Of a stretch of 64,000 bases of DNA, positions 35,205 to 48,220 are shown piece by piece. The translations under genes and the position numbers were made by a program. Each line of letters opens with the position of its first letter. The stretch's first letter is position 1. Origin of the DNA: Orbilia blumenaviensis (taxonomy: Eukaryota > Ascomycota > Orbiliomycetes > Orbiliales > Orbiliaceae); the NCBI GenBank assembly GCA_036872755.1, contig JAVHNS010000017.1, forward strand, positions 372,001-436,000. The letters run 5' to 3'. The notes below the pieces were generated by a model. The model was given only the letters and a program-made list of their open reading frames with translations. It ran no database searches and was not told the DNA's origin.

Positions 35205-38200
35205 ATGTTCGCATACAGCTGGTTTATGAACTTACGAGGCAGCCTCCATGATGGCGGTACGAAAGCTAAGCTCACGCATAGCGCGTACACCATAGGGCTG
35301 GTTTACGTTAAACCTCTAGAGCTGGATGCGATAATTCCTATGCTCGACGAGCAACACGAATCTCTTCCACTACACGAGGAAGACCAAAACGAATACATTT
35401 TAGGAAGAATTGGTCAGCATAATGTAATTGTGGTGGGGCCTCCAAGAGGGACACAAGGGAAGGCTACAATGGCAAGCACGGTGAGCCAGATACGGTTTAC
35501 CTTTAGAAACGTCAGAATAGGCCTATTAGTGGGTATAGGAGGCGGTGTACCTCAACCTGGCCATGATATAAGGCTTGGGGACGTAGTCGTCGGTGCGCCG
35601 GAATATGGGCCACCAGTTGTGCAGTATGATCTTGGAAAGCAGACGCTGACAGGTATTTTTGAAGCAAATATCTTCTGAACAAGGCTATCGCGAAGTAATT
35701 TTGTGATCGTGGTAGTCAAATTATATGGTTGCTGACAATATTTGTAACTTGGTTCGCATTTTTGATAATCAAGGCATTGAAGTTTCAAGGACACTCAACA
35801 AACCTCCAACAATACTACTAAATGTAGTGAACAAGATCAATTCCGAAAGTCGACATGATCTGTTTTTGAAGGATCACCTTAGACGCTTTGAGGTAAACCA
35901 AAGAATGAAGAATACATATAGCCGCCCTGACCTCCCTGATCGTTTGTTCAAAGCAAACTATTCTCACCCGGAAGACTCGAAGTGTGAAGAACATGATACT
36001 CAATACTTAATCGAACGCCGAGACCGTGACCCGGGGTCAGGGGCGATATATATTCACTATGGAACAATACTCTCTGGCGATTCCGTCATGAAAAACGGCC
36101 AGAAAAGAGACGAGCTCAGTAAGAAATACAACAATGCGCTTTGTTTTGAGATGGAAGCTGCTGGTGTTATGGACGTTTTCCCTTGTCTTGTTATTAGAGG
36201 TATTTGTGACTATTGCGATTCACATAAAAGTCGCGAGTGGCAATCATACGCAGCCGCAACAGCGGCAGCATATGCACGGGAAGTCTTGTGTACCCTGGCT
36301 GAAAGGGTCAGAGAGCTAGAACTCCAAAGTACTAGTGGTAGGCTTCGTTCTAGGTCTTCGGCTTATTGCCGCAATAGGATATCATGACTAATATGTCTTT
36401 TATTATAGTGCGAGATGTTGGAGAACATACGGCTACAATCACTGCACCAAAGAAGAATGAGCGAGATGGTATGTTTGCTGAATGGCAAAGGATACCATGA
36501 TGTGTCATTTGATATGCTAATTCATATTTCATTCTTAGAATTTCTGAAAATGTTGTCATTTCCGGAGATGAAAGTACGCGAAAGGACAGTCGAAAGAGCA
36601 TATAGTAGAACATATGAATGGGTTCGAACCTCAAAGCAATATACTCAATGGAAATCTTCGAAAAATGGAAAACTTCTCATTAAAGGAAAGGCAGGGTGTG
36701 GGAAATCAACTCTTATAAAGCATCTGTACAGTGCTGAAATGTCGTCGGGGGCCCACCCAATCGTATGTGCTTTTTTCTTCAACAACCGGGGTTCCCCATT
36801 CGAAAGGTCAGTGGAAGCCATGCTCCGCACCCTTATACACCAGATCGTTTCCCAATCACCAGTCGTTTTTAAATCCCTCCGGGGATATTATTCCGACATG
36901 GAGGCTACCTGGGAAGAGGGTGTTGGTGTCGACTGGACCAAGTGCCAGTTAGAAGATATGTTTCAAATTACAGTCCGTTTACCTAGTGTGACTGGCTTAA
37001 TTTACATAGATGCGCTTGATGAAGGGGAAGGGTTTATTCCTTCTGAGACCTTTGCATTTTTAGAGGAAAGTTTAATGGGGGGTTCCTCACGCTATCCATT
37101 CAAGGGACTGAGGATCTGCCTCTCGAGCAGACCAGACAATTTCATAAACCACAGAACGAATTGGACAACTATCGATTTGGGCGAAGGGAACTCGGAGGAT
37201 ATCGCAATTTACATCACCGAGAAGCTTCAAAGGACTGCAAAGATGTGCTCAAGCCCTTATATCAACTATAGCGACATCATCCCTGAGGCCTGTGAAAGGG
37301 TTTTGCAGAAGGCTGATGGAGTTTTTCTCTGGGCAAAGCTCGTCCTCGAAGGGCTTCAAAAAGCTATGAATCGTTCTGTGTCCGAAGATGAGCTTTTCGA
37401 TATCCTCGGAGGTTTCCCCAACGGTCTGTACGATCTTTTTGCAAGTTGCCTTAGGAGGGTCGACGAAAGTGATCGTCTAAAAATGAAACATATCCTACAA
37501 ATTGTTTTGGCCGCGGAGAGGCCACTTAGGGTGGGTGAGCTACTAGACTTCATCAAAACCAACTCTTATGGCGCGAACCCTCAAACGCAATTGAAAGCTG
37601 TCTCCGAGAAAGGAAAGCAAAGTGGGAGAGCAGTAACTATCCACGCGGTGGAGGAAGAGTACCAATGGATGGAAATCCAAATACAGAATTGGTCTGGTGG
37701 GCTGGTGGAGGTTGTTCACTGGAGGCCAGTTAACCCGCGGGAAATTTATTCTGGAGGGGGCTTGGTCCAGTTTATGCACCAGTCTGTCAAGGAGTTTTTT
37801 CAGGAGCCGTCAATATCAGGACAGAACTTTCATGGATTCACTTTAAGGGAAATCCAGGCTACGGCTCATGAATTAATGTTTCTTTGGAGCATCCACTATT
37901 TGAGAAATTTAGAGGATACCGGCTTCTTCAAATCTGAAGCACCCATCAAAAGAAGGAAACCGAAAGACTTGAATGAACTTTCCGGATGGCGCCAATTTGT
38001 TTTTTATTTACCATTTTGGGTCCTGCACGCAGAAAAGGCGGCCTCTGGAGGCTGTGGGTTGTCGGTGGACGATTTATACCGGGCGAGTGAAATATTCACG
38101 GGTTGGGATAGGAGCCTTCATCGGGATTATATGCACAGCTGGCATAACTGCTTATATTGCGACCTACGTCAACGACATTTACGTTGTAGGGTCCCGCGAT

Positions 38201-39342
38201 TCAGTCTACTCGTATTCACTGCATTTAACGGTTTCGTTAGTCTCGTTAAAGCTCTGCTCCTCCACTCCAACCCAGGGATCGAGCAACGTGTTTTAGATTC
38301 CGCCCTGATTGTGGCTTGCTATTCCAACCCCATAGCGCTAAATAATCCACAAGGAGACCCCTCCACGGGAGGAAGAATAATAGATCTTTTGATCGGAGGA
38401 GGTGCTAATGTTGATGCATGTCAACCAAACACTACGCCCCTAGCCGTCGCATGCAAAAGTGGGAATATTACGACTGTTGAGTTGCTACTAAGCCGTGGTG
38501 CTCAGCCTAACACCCTCGCAGTGGGAGGAAGGTTTGCTCTAGCGGAGGCTGCTGCTCGAGGGGACATCGAAATCATCAAGCTTCTGATTGAGCATGGTGC
38601 TATTACGGATATTCCACAGAGTTGTGGAAAAACTGTGTCGCCCTTGGCTATCGCAGCAGAGGAGGGTCACAAGGAAGCCGTGGAACTACTGGTGGCCAAC
38701 GGCGCTGACGTCAACCGAGAATACGACGGGGTGACTCCCTTAATTGCGGCTTCTCGTTGTGACAAGGACATAGGCAAAGATATTATGGAGTATCTCATCG
38801 AAAACGGTGCCATTGTTGATTTGTTACCCATTAACCATGTTGGCTCTGCAGGCTCCGCACTTATCGCTGTACTCAGCCCTGCTGGCATGTTTTTATCGGG
38901 AAATTATGATCCTTTAGAGAGGGTGAAGTTATTGCTACGAAAAGGTGCTGACGTTAATTTGGTGCCCAGGAGCGGACGTTATGGGACAGCACTGATCGCC
39001 GCCGCTGCGCTGTCGGATACTAACGAGTTTCGGATGCAGAGCAAGCTATCAATAATGCGTTATCTTATAGAACATGGCGCCTTGGTGAATAAGGAGACGG
39101 AAGTCGGGGTGCACGAGACGGCTTTGATTGCTTCTGCTTACCGTGCGAGTTACGAAGGCATGAAACTTTTGATTGAGAACGGCGCTGATGTCAACCTTCC
39201 GGTCCAGGCGGCCGAAGACCGCACTTCCGCCCTCGCAGCTATTACTGGCGACGGTAATGACTATTGGTGGACTGACATAAAGCCCAAGGAACGCCAAAAA
39301 GCGATCAGGCTACTCGTTGATAGTGGTGCCCAAGTAGATTAG
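35205..39342 (+). CDS. fungal NLR: PNP/UDP-phosphorylase - NACHT - ankyrin repeats
   Basis: Four exons (35205-35652, 35774-36337, 36409-36468, 36539-39342) give 1291 residues. The N-terminal purine/uridine phosphorylase fold (about 28-335) keeps GIGGGVP (110-116), RLGDVVVG, FEMEAAG (274-280) and RGICDYCDSHK (291-301), the nucleoside-binding and catalytic-Asp motifs. A linker with FLKMLSFPEMKVRE leads to the NACHT NTPase: Walker A GKAGCGKST (407-415), Walker B LIYIDALDE (511-519) and LSSRPD (552-557). The C-terminus (about 968-1291) is roughly eight irregular ankyrin repeats (for example EAVELLVANGADVN), and the protein ends within the last one. This is the standard effector-switch-sensor layout of fungal NLRs, involved in non-self recognition and regulated cell death. 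The introns were placed because they restore TLTG-IEVSRTLNKPP and NERDE-FLKMLSFPEM. All catalytic motifs look intact and there are no internal stops, so it is probably functional. Confidence 0.9.
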
Positions 39343-41427
39343 CTCGAGCCCGTAAGGTTGTCCGACTGGTTGTACAACTTTTACCCTAGTGATAACTCCG
39401 ATGATGGGGAGGATTACTAATAGCAGTAGCTATTCGATTATATTCCTCTTCAAAGGATACGGGCAGTATTACAATTCTGCACTGGAATTAATTCTGGAAA
39501 CATGATAGTGGGTGTATGTAGTTGAGTACCTAAATCTTCACGCATTCATTATGTTAGCGACTTGTTTCGGCAGAGTTCATGTATTTACATGTCTTGTATA
39601 GTACCCATACTAGTATTAATGATTAGGTATACCATATATACCCAAGTTCACATAGGTAGGTGATTTAGATCTATGTATTGGCTCGAACTTGTTTGGAAAA
39701 AGGCTTAATTCTTGAATTAGGAGTATTGATATAGGTGTTACCTACCTAGGTACTCAAGCATACAAATTATGGAAAACGAGAACATTTAGGCGAGCAAAGT
39801 CACCGCCTCGTACGTGCCTAAATCAATTATTCCCTGGGTATATGCCGACGGGCTGACTGGTTTATATATGCTCTGTTATCGGTCGAAGTGGCGGGTGGAT
39901 CCAGTAGCGGTTGGGGTGTAGAGACTGTTGCATTTTCAGAAGCCTAAGTTCGGTCATATATCATGATACAGACGCAGTCGACTCACTTGCCTTTGAATTG
40001 AGACAGTTACAGCTCCGACGTCGCATTTTGTGCCCATACCTCTTATCAGATCTTTTTTCCATTTACGAGCGCGAAAATTTTTATTGTTCCCTACTAGTGC
40101 GGAAAAGCTGCCGGTCTTGGTGTGTTCCCGGACTCTTGGACATCTTACCAAGATTCTTGGGTTCGACATATATTCATACAAGAAGCGGCATATAACTATT
40201 CTGGAAGCTGAACCCCCAAACATAAGTTGACGTTTTTTTGATGATCGAACTAATTGCATTTTCTTTGGTCGAATCAAACCGTTTCCAAAGAGCTCGTGGT
40301 CTCCACTGTATGCAAGTTAGCCCCTCTTTTGGAGGGTAATCTGACGTCGAAGGACCCATTTTATACTTGGCCGGCCGTGGCAGCGACTTTGAATGTCCGT
40401 TTGTCACACGATGCATTTCCGATTCTTGCTGCCTGACTGCTCAGGCGATGTCTGATAGGTGCTTGGTAGGGCTTGGGATAGCTTGGGGTAGCTTGGGGTG
40501 CTTGGTTCCGTTTGGCTCGCTTGTCGCCTACCTCTCCAACAGCTTCCAAGGTGGCGTTGGATCCCATGCCCCCCCCGTCATGTTAACCGTCAACGAGCAT
40601 ATGAGACAAAAACAAGTCTTAAATGCGCTTGAGCAAAGGCTTTTTAGTAATATAAATTTTCGCTCTGGAACCCACGTGCGTGAGCCACGCTTAATTATTG
40701 GATTAGCGATATATATAATGATAGCGAGGATCTCAATCCGATCCAGGGTTTGCATGCTGCCTTCACATTTCGATATGCGACGGGTACCTAAGTTCACCAT
40801 ACTAGCCACCCCACACTTACTTGCATAAACCATCACTGCCGGCCATTGACATCCCACTGTCTGAGATCAGAGTTCTCTCGTCTACCTTGTCCCGTGCTTC
40901 GATCCTGGAAATTCATTGATTCCCTCGCAGAATATTGGAGTGCGCCCTGCATCATGCTCGCCGTTAGCCTTTGGTTTCGAAGTGCGATCAACTTGGCGGG
41001 GACGCCATGGTCACCTTGCTCGACGAGCTCAACTATTGTCGATTAATCGAGGGTGCTTCACGCCACGGGTTTGGCAGCCAGGCTGCTACCTGGTTTCTCT
41101 TGGGACTATCGGCTTGATTTTCCAGTTGGTGGAAGGTCAAATCAAAACCATGGAATACCGTATACCAAGAATGGATAGGACTCTCGGACTTATAGCTTCC
41201 TGTTGCAATTATGCCTGTCAGCAGCTTAATAGTTAGGAGTATAACTACTCGTCCGCCTCACCTGGGAAAGAATTTTTACTCTCATGTTTTTTCCCTCAAC
41301 ATCAGCAAATCCTCATTCGATAGGGATTCCTTACCAACCTAGGAGTAGATCCTAGCTAATTGATATATTAATATATCATTCTCTTCTACTTACCATTTTT
41401 ATATCTCCTCTATAATATCTTTTAGCC
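39343..41427. other. intergenic, phosphate-symporter upstream region
   Basis: 2.1 kb between the NLR and the symporter. The open frames near 40367-40860 and 40916-41236 occur on both strands, lack recognisable domains and are probably random. A CACGTG site at 40673-40678 is listed separately. An AT-rich TATATTAATATATC block lies at about 41365. Confidence 0.55.
40673..40678. promoter_or_regulatory. CACGTG E-box, candidate Pho4/NUC-1 site
   Basis: CACGTGCG about 750 bases upstream of the phosphate symporter start. CACGTG(G/C) is the core recognised by the phosphate-starvation bHLH factors Pho4 (yeast) and NUC-1 (Neurospora), which activate this transporter class. The hexamer also occurs elsewhere in the window by chance, so this is suggestive only. 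Confidence 0.35.
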
Positions 41428-43224
41428 ATGGCCCCGCCGGCCACCGCCAAGTATGTTTGGATCCTAGCGATTACGACGATTGCTTTCGTCTTCTCGGCTT
41501 TCGGAAATGGTATGACTTCCCTTCGATAGGGTATCCTATCTATGATGTATATTTGCTAAATTGAGAATTCAGGTGCAAACGATGTCGCCAATGCCTACGC
41601 CACCTCCGTTGCTGCAAGAACTCTTACCATGCCACAAGTCGGTGTTCTGTCTATGTTAACAGAATTCGCTGGAGCCGTCGGTATGGGATCTCGAGTGACA
41701 AAGACTATTAAGAACGGCATTATAAACGTCAGCCGCTTTGAGGGCAACCCAGGAACCCTCATGCTTGCCATGGGATGTGCTGAAGTCGCAAGCGCATCTT
41801 GGTTGATGTTCGCTACCTCCATTGGATTCCCGGTTTCTACTACCCAGACTATTGTCGGTGCATTGGTTGGTGTCGGTTTCGCCACTGATGCCAATATCAA
41901 ATGGAACTGGGAATCTGGCAGTGTTTCCCAAATTGCTGCATCCTGGGGAGTTGCGCCGGCAATTGCTTGTGGATTTTCAGCCATCATCTTCGGTCTCATC
42001 AAATACACCGTCCTCGAGCGTGAGGATTCTTTCAAGTGGGCTATGCGCCTTATCCCATTTTACCTTGGAGGTACAGGTGCTATCCTTACTTTGTTCATCA
42101 TCGCTGAAGCTCCGTCACTTGGATCTCTCGAAGAATTTGGAGGCGGTAAGACAACTGGTGTCGTTTTGGGTGTCTTTTTCGGTTTGGCTTTGATTGGATA
42201 TATCTTTTTCATCCCATACTTTGAGCGACGTCTTATTCAAAAGGATGCTCGTGTTAAGTTCTGGCACATTCCACTCGGACCTCTTCTTCGTCGGGAAAAC
42301 CCTCCATTGTATTTCCCTGGAAAGGCAGACGGAGAATACGTTACCGACTACTACGCCGACCCATATGCAGATAGCTCCAGCGACGCCGTCGATAAGACCA
42401 AGGACCAAACTACTGCTACGACTTCTGGTGCTGACATGAAGATCCAACCTGTTGGCGGCGATACCACTCCAACTGATGCCGACGAGAAGGAAAAGAATCT
42501 TGAGGGCCAAGTTCTCCGTCAGAGAATCAAGCCAATCCCAGGCCCACACGAAAGATTTTTACACCCAGTCGCCCATCTTCCCCTCACCCACCCACAAAGA
42601 ATCTGGGGATATCTCAAATTTGGATTTCTCCAGGGAGTGACCCGCGACTGTGTTAGCCACGATTCCGCGCATCTTCGCGAAGTCCACGCCCGTGCTGCTA
42701 GATACGACTCTCGTGTTGAACATCTTTGGACCTACTGCCAAGTTGCCTCTGCCATGATGATGTCTATCGCTCACGGTTCCAACGATGTAGCCAACGCTGT
42801 CGGTCCTTGGGCTGCCGTATACCATACCTATCAAGAAGGTGTTGTGGCCACCACTTCCCCAACTCCAATCTGGTTCTTAGTTGTCGCCGGTTTCCTTCTC
42901 GGTGCTGGTTTCTGGTTTTATGGCTACCATATTATCCGTGCTCTTGGTAACAAGATCACACAGATGTCCCCTACCAGAGGTTTCTCCACCGAGCTTGGTG
43001 CTGCTACAACTGTCTTGTTGGCATCGCAACTCGGATTGCCAATTTCCACGACACAGACATTGGCCGGCGCTACACTAGGGGTTGCGCTTATGAACTATGA
43101 CGTCGGCGCTGTTAACTGGAGGCAGTTGGCATGGATCTTCCTGGGATGGGTTCTCACGTTGCCTATCGCCGGTCTCATCGCTGGTCTTCTATGTGCTATG
43201 GCGCTTAACGCTCCACGATTTTAA
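41428..43224 (+). CDS. pho-4: Na+/phosphate symporter, PiT family (Pho-4 / Pho89)
   Basis: Two exons (41428-41509, 41573-43224) give 577 residues. The two inverted PiT signature repeats are present: GANDVANAYATSVAARTLT near the N-terminus and AHGSNDVANAVGPWAAVY in the C-terminal half. Each is followed by a repeat of the GFPVSTTQTIVGALVGVG / GLPISTTQTLAGATLGVA type. About 10-12 membrane segments flank a large hydrophilic central loop (after YFPGKADGEYVTDYYADPY, up to about KPIPGPHERFL) as in Neurospora PHO-4. The protein imports phosphate with sodium at the plasma membrane and is normally induced by phosphate starvation. The splice junction lies inside the first signature (FGN-GANDVAN), which fixes it with confidence. 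Confidence 0.95.
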
Positions 43225-45642
43225 TTCGGGGGGTTTACGGGGGTATAGTTTGATTTTGTTTTGGGCAGATCAGATATTTTAAATCTGCAACCAAATTTCT
43301 ATCTCATTGTTTTTGTTTCTTTATATATGTTAGGGCTCGAGGTTTACTATAACGTCTATCCTTTCCCTGGAAGTGGATGCGTTGAATTTGTTGTATTTTT
43401 GAATTAATATAATTAGTCTCATTCAAGACGATTTAAATCTGTGACTACCAATCCTCTGCCGTCTTTGTAGTCTCCATATATGAAAGTTTTTTAGTTACAA
43501 TAAAGCCTTCTGGGCGGGCCTCTAAGATAGTTACTTTAAGTTGGCGCATACTTGAGTGTGCATGTACTTATTGTGTGAACTGATCCGTACTGGTACCATC
43601 GACCATCTCCTGCCGCCATAATATCTGCTCATGCATAATATCGACCAGCCTCCCCGGAGCTGGAGTCTAGGCTCAGCCGCAAACAATTCCAACATTTGCA
43701 TTGCATTGGTCCGCGAAAGTCCACTATCTACTTTCCTAAATACTACTTAAGTACTTAGTGAGTGAGCGAAATGCACCAACTCTGATAAATAATCTAATTT
43801 TACGGATTTTCATATAGATCATGTTGTTGGGCAATTTTGTAGTCGTAAAATTGGCGTCTTCCTTCCTCTACTAGTCCGAGTCACATTTCAATTTTTTCTT
43901 TCGAGTTACACGTAATCTCTCCCCTTGCAAGCTTTTAGAGTTTTTGTTTTTAGGTTCCCAAAGTTGTGGAACCTGGCGTTCCTGAAGATGAATCCTTTCG
44001 GCCTACACATGCATGTGGCAACAGCGGTTAGATTTTCGGAGCTGTTGTGAGTGCTTTTTGCATTAGTGTCGGTAGCGACGCCGGCAGGTCCTTTTTTTTT
44101 TTTTTTTTTTTTGTGCATGCGTCTTGATATGCGAAGGCGGGCTGGATCACAAGAAGGCGAACGCTATTATGAGAAAGAGGATACCGAGCTAAGAAGTATT
44201 CTTGGAAAAAGGAGAGAATGTCGAAACATCGGGTAGCATCTCCAATGCGGGTAATTGCAGGGCGCCCAACCTCTCCTGTAACACTTGTAACAGGTTGAGA
44301 TCAGATATATTCCTGGCTCGCTTGGGCCGGTGTTCGAGTCGAGGACTTCTGCTTCTAAAAATGCTCGATGCCAACAGGCAGGCAAGATTCGATCATGACA
44401 GACAAGTTCACAAGGCTCTGGTGGTTAGGCTTGGTTGGTTGTGTGTTTCCATGCAGTTGGACGCCCTCCTTCCCGATTCCTTCGAAGCTCATCTCCACCC
44501 AATATGTTAACGAATCTTGGCCCATGTTCGATGCATAATCGCGACATTGGGGTTTTTGGTTTTTAAGATTGGGCCTTCCGACCCTCCGACTAAGAGTGCC
44601 CTCAAGCCAATTCATCCAGATTGCAACGTCCCATTTGCAAAGCAAGCCAATCATCCTCCCGCTTGCTCCACCCCGGTCACTGGCGAGCTGTGCCCTTGAC
44701 CTCCTGTGCATGCTCCTGTGCCCGTTCCTGAGTGAGCGAGACAACGGCCCCCGGTCAGCAGAAGAGGGTGTGGCTGTAAGCACAAGTAGCGGAGAACATC
44801 ATTTCCCTTACCATCAACTTCCATTTGGGCCCGCTTTCCTTGCCTTTCCTTTCCCTCCCTTCTTCACCACCAAGAAAATCCCGACCCGAAGGAAAGACGG
44901 TTGTCAAAGACCGAAACGTCTTTCTCTCTAACCCGACACTCGTTTATACATCACCCGCCACTGCTGCCCGTTGCAGAACTGTTCTTCGAAGTTTTCTTTG
45001 TTTCGGCCTTCCGACGTTTTGTTTGGAAAGAATTGATTAAGGGACGCTGCGCACTGGCACTCTAAACTGGAAGAGAAAAGGGGAATTTGTTGTTGCACGC
45101 TGCTCTTCGCCATCTCACTCAACACATTTTTGGTGAAAGCGCAGCGAAGAGGTTCATCGACCGATTGAAGAAGAACCTCACGACATACATCGTCACATCC
45201 AAACGACTACAGACACTACCCGTTTGCCCAACATACTTATTCTTCCCTCGCACCGACTACTCCTTTACGACCTTGATTCCTGTGTCTCCCTCTGTGTGCG
45301 TGTGTGTGTGCGTGGCGTGTACGATCCAACGAATAACAACCTGTTACGACCTACATTTTTTCTCACATCTCACGAAAATAAGCCTCCCTTTTCGTGCGTT
45401 CCAACAGTTAAAAATACCGTAGACGGTGTCCTCCATCCGACAAACCGCTTTGTCTGTGCCAGTAACGTCTCTTTCGACAGGATCGGATTATATTTTCGAG
45501 GCATTTTCGGATCGAAATCCTGAAATCAGAATCCGTTTGACATTGTGGGGAGGCAAGACCGTTGGAAAAGAGAACCTTTCTTCGAAGTATTAGAAGGGTT
45601 TGAGGTTGACATTTCCTCTTAATACACATTTGATATTTCAAC
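43225..45642. other. intergenic, probably includes the OPY2 leader
   Basis: 2.4 kb. Contains a T21 tract at 44092-44112. The part after about 44850 is pyrimidine-rich with a GT/GC-alternating stretch near 45296-45315, resembling a long 5' UTR. The frames in 44170-44780 are unrecognised. Confidence 0.5.
44092..44112. repeat. poly(T) tract, 21 bases
   Basis: Uninterrupted T run in the pho-4 / OPY2 intergenic region. Confidence 0.9.
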
Positions 45643-46920
45643 ATGGCAATTTTCGCAGCAGCAGCCATGGACGAGCGTACGTTATCTCTACTACTTTACA
45701 TAATAGATGATCGAAGCTAATACTATATTTTTGCAGTGGCTCACATCTTCAAGAGAGAAGTCAAGTGTGTGACATGTCCTGACGCCCCACCCAGCTGCAA
45801 GACGCACGTATGCGAAGCAGGCTTGACATGCGTCCTCCAAGTCCAATCTTGCGATTCTTGTGCATCGGCTTCGTGCCAGAAGCTCATGACAAAAAGCCAG
45901 ACGAACTCTCAGCAAACCAACAATAAGAGCGGGGCGCCTGTTGGAGCCATCGTGGGAGGTGTCTTCGCCTTCGTCGTCATCATCTGCGTCGCCGCGTTCT
46001 TCCTCATCCGAAGGAACAAGAAGAAGCAGAAGGAGGCGTACGAGGCTAGCGTTGCGGCTTGGGCAGTCGAGAAGGATAACAATTCTTATGGCGGGCTAAG
46101 AGATGCCCGACAGTCAACCCAGTCGATTGGCTCCATCGCTTCGACTGTACTAACCCGGGCCTCCAACGTAATCCAAATCGCATACATTCCAGGTGTCACC
46201 AACAGATCCAACCCAAACTCACCTGGCTTCCTCGGAGTTCCTCCTGTCCCTTCGATCCCTGGTCAACATCTATCTCAAGATGGCGGAGACCATTTCTTCT
46301 CAGCCAATGATATCGCTCGACAGTCTGTTTGGTCTACAAACTCGGGATATACTGTCAGTGCCGACCCTCGCGCCTCGGTCGCGACAACGATCTACAGGAG
46401 CAATGCCATCGTTTCACCACTTGCTGCCACTGCTACCGTCGTTCGTGCCAAACCAGCTGTTGTCCAAGTCCAAGTGAAGAATTCACCCGCCGCCAGCAGC
46501 TCCTCATCGCCAAACCTCTCGGATTCAAATACTCCACCAGTTCCGGCTATCGACCTTGCCAGGTTCCAAAGTGGCGACGGAAGGCTTACTCCAAGCATGG
46601 CGGACCGCCCGCCACAATCTCCAGCTTTCTCTGTTGGTTCTACTTTCTTGAATAAGAAATCTATGACGCCAGTTCCAGAAGAAGATAGAACGGATACCAA
46701 CTCCACTGCCACTGGAAACGAGGAAACATCGCCATTCTCGGACAGGGCTTCTATCTTGACCGACACCGTCGCACCTCTTAATATCAAGGGCCGAGCATCG
46801 CCAGCCAGACATATGGAAGGGGATATCCGAATGAGTTTCCGCCCAATTTCCGAAGTCGAACCCGACAACAGCAGAGAAAGAAGCCCATTCGCCGATGAGA
46901 ACCGAGTTGAAAAGCCGTAG
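45643..46920 (+). CDS. OPY2: Opy2-like membrane anchor protein
   Basis: Two exons (45643-45676, 45737-46920) give 405 residues. A short extracellular Cys-rich domain (about 20-58; CVTCPDAPPSCKTHVC and CVLQVQSCDSCASASC) matches the Opy2 family. It is followed by one membrane segment (GAIVGGVFAFVVIICVAAFFLI, about 75-96), a basic stop-transfer RRNKKKQK and a long Ser/Pro/Thr-rich cytosolic tail. In yeast, Opy2 recruits Ste50/Ste11 to the plasma membrane in the HOG osmostress and filamentation MAPK routes. No clear signal peptide is present: the N-terminus is MAIFAAAAMDELAHIF, with a KR just before the Cys domain. Conserved tail motifs for Ste50 binding were not individually verified. Exon 1 is only 34 bases; the join restores an open frame into the Cys-rich domain. 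Confidence 0.85.
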
Positions 46921-48220
46921 ACGCAAAACAAATCACTAAAATAAAAAAGGGCTAAAAAAACATTATCAAGAAATTTGTTATTTGTCAGCGTTTTCGGTAT
47001 TATTTTTTCTATGGCTGGGTCTTTGCTTCTATCGGGCGGTGTCATCGTTTTTTTTAAAAACCGGAGTCCTATCTTTTTTTCCCTTGCTACTTTTCCTATA
47101 TTATCAATGCTTTTACACCGTCTGATCCGGAACTGGTAGAAGACCTCACTTCTCCAACGACCAGACCCTTTCTTCACCAGATACCTCTCTTGCAAGCGAA
47201 ACTTGTCTTTGTGCTCTTTTGTGAACTGATATTTCCTTTGTCCAAACCTACTGACTAGCTTAAGCATTTAAGCCAGCTGTCGAGCGCACATATCCCCCTC
47301 CTGCCCAACCCGCAACCCCGCTCACCACATTTTTCCTTAATCCGTTTCTTCTCCATTTTTTTACTTGTTACTTCTTCCAAGGTCGGGATATCCCCCAAGG
47401 CGTCTTCGATTCATGTATGTATTTTTATACTAAACTAAAAAGTGGCGAAGCTCATTAATGACAGCAAGCTGTGATTGTTGTTCCACTCCTACTTTTTTTC
47501 ACTTCTAACTTTGACACTTTTTTTTGAGCAATTTCCTTCTCTTGGATAAAAAGGATGCTGAAGAACAAAAGTTCGGAATACGGGTGATTACTGGTTTTTT
47601 TGCTCCTACTTCTTTTGCTGCTCAATATTTATATCCTTCCCCTTTCCTTTTGATAGAACAGACGGGTCTGGCTCTTATTTTTATACACTCCATTCTCGTA
47701 GGATTCCATTGAGTGGGTTCGTTCCTATAGACTTATAATACAACAATACATTCTTAATGCATGATGATCCCGTTTGCTGATCACTTCGTCTATTCCTCCC
47801 TCTCTACCGCTGCCCATAAGAAGCAGATTATGATAATATGATAATGATAGATCGACCGCCATCTATTACACCCCACTAGGATTACATAGAAGAGAAGAAA
47901 AAAAGAAAAACCCACAAGGCGTCATTTCTTTTGTTTATCCACGTGCGATGCGATGCCCTAATACAGTGCCCTAGATTTCACAGAAAACGAAGCAGAAGAG
48001 AAAAGCAGGAGCACAACGACAACAACAACAACAACAAAAAGGGGGAGCAGCAACAACCGGAAAAGCCGACCGCATTATGGACAATAGAGAAAGGCGTACG
48101 CATAGCAGGTGTGAGTAATGTGTATGTGTGAGTATGGCAAAGTGAAAGGGAGGATGACCCGAGCCGATGGGAAGGAGGGATATCAAAAGACTTTTGGTTT
48201 TTTCTTATTGAATTGTTTCA
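46921..48220. other. intergenic between convergent genes
   Basis: 1.3 kb of 3' flanks of OPY2 and eIF3i. T-rich on the plus strand, with a CAA repeat near 48017-48036. No gene recognised. Confidence 0.55.

Noticed and set aside
44220..44400. Possible dispersed 5S rRNA or tRNA remnant (TTCGAGTC motif)
   Set aside because: No matching A box or stems, and no similarity to the conserved 5S core that I can recognise.
46392..47267. 291-codon open frame on the minus strand
   Set aside because: It lies antisense to the OPY2 exon, its first third is low-complexity UTR sequence and it shows no domain; it is a shadow of the real gene.
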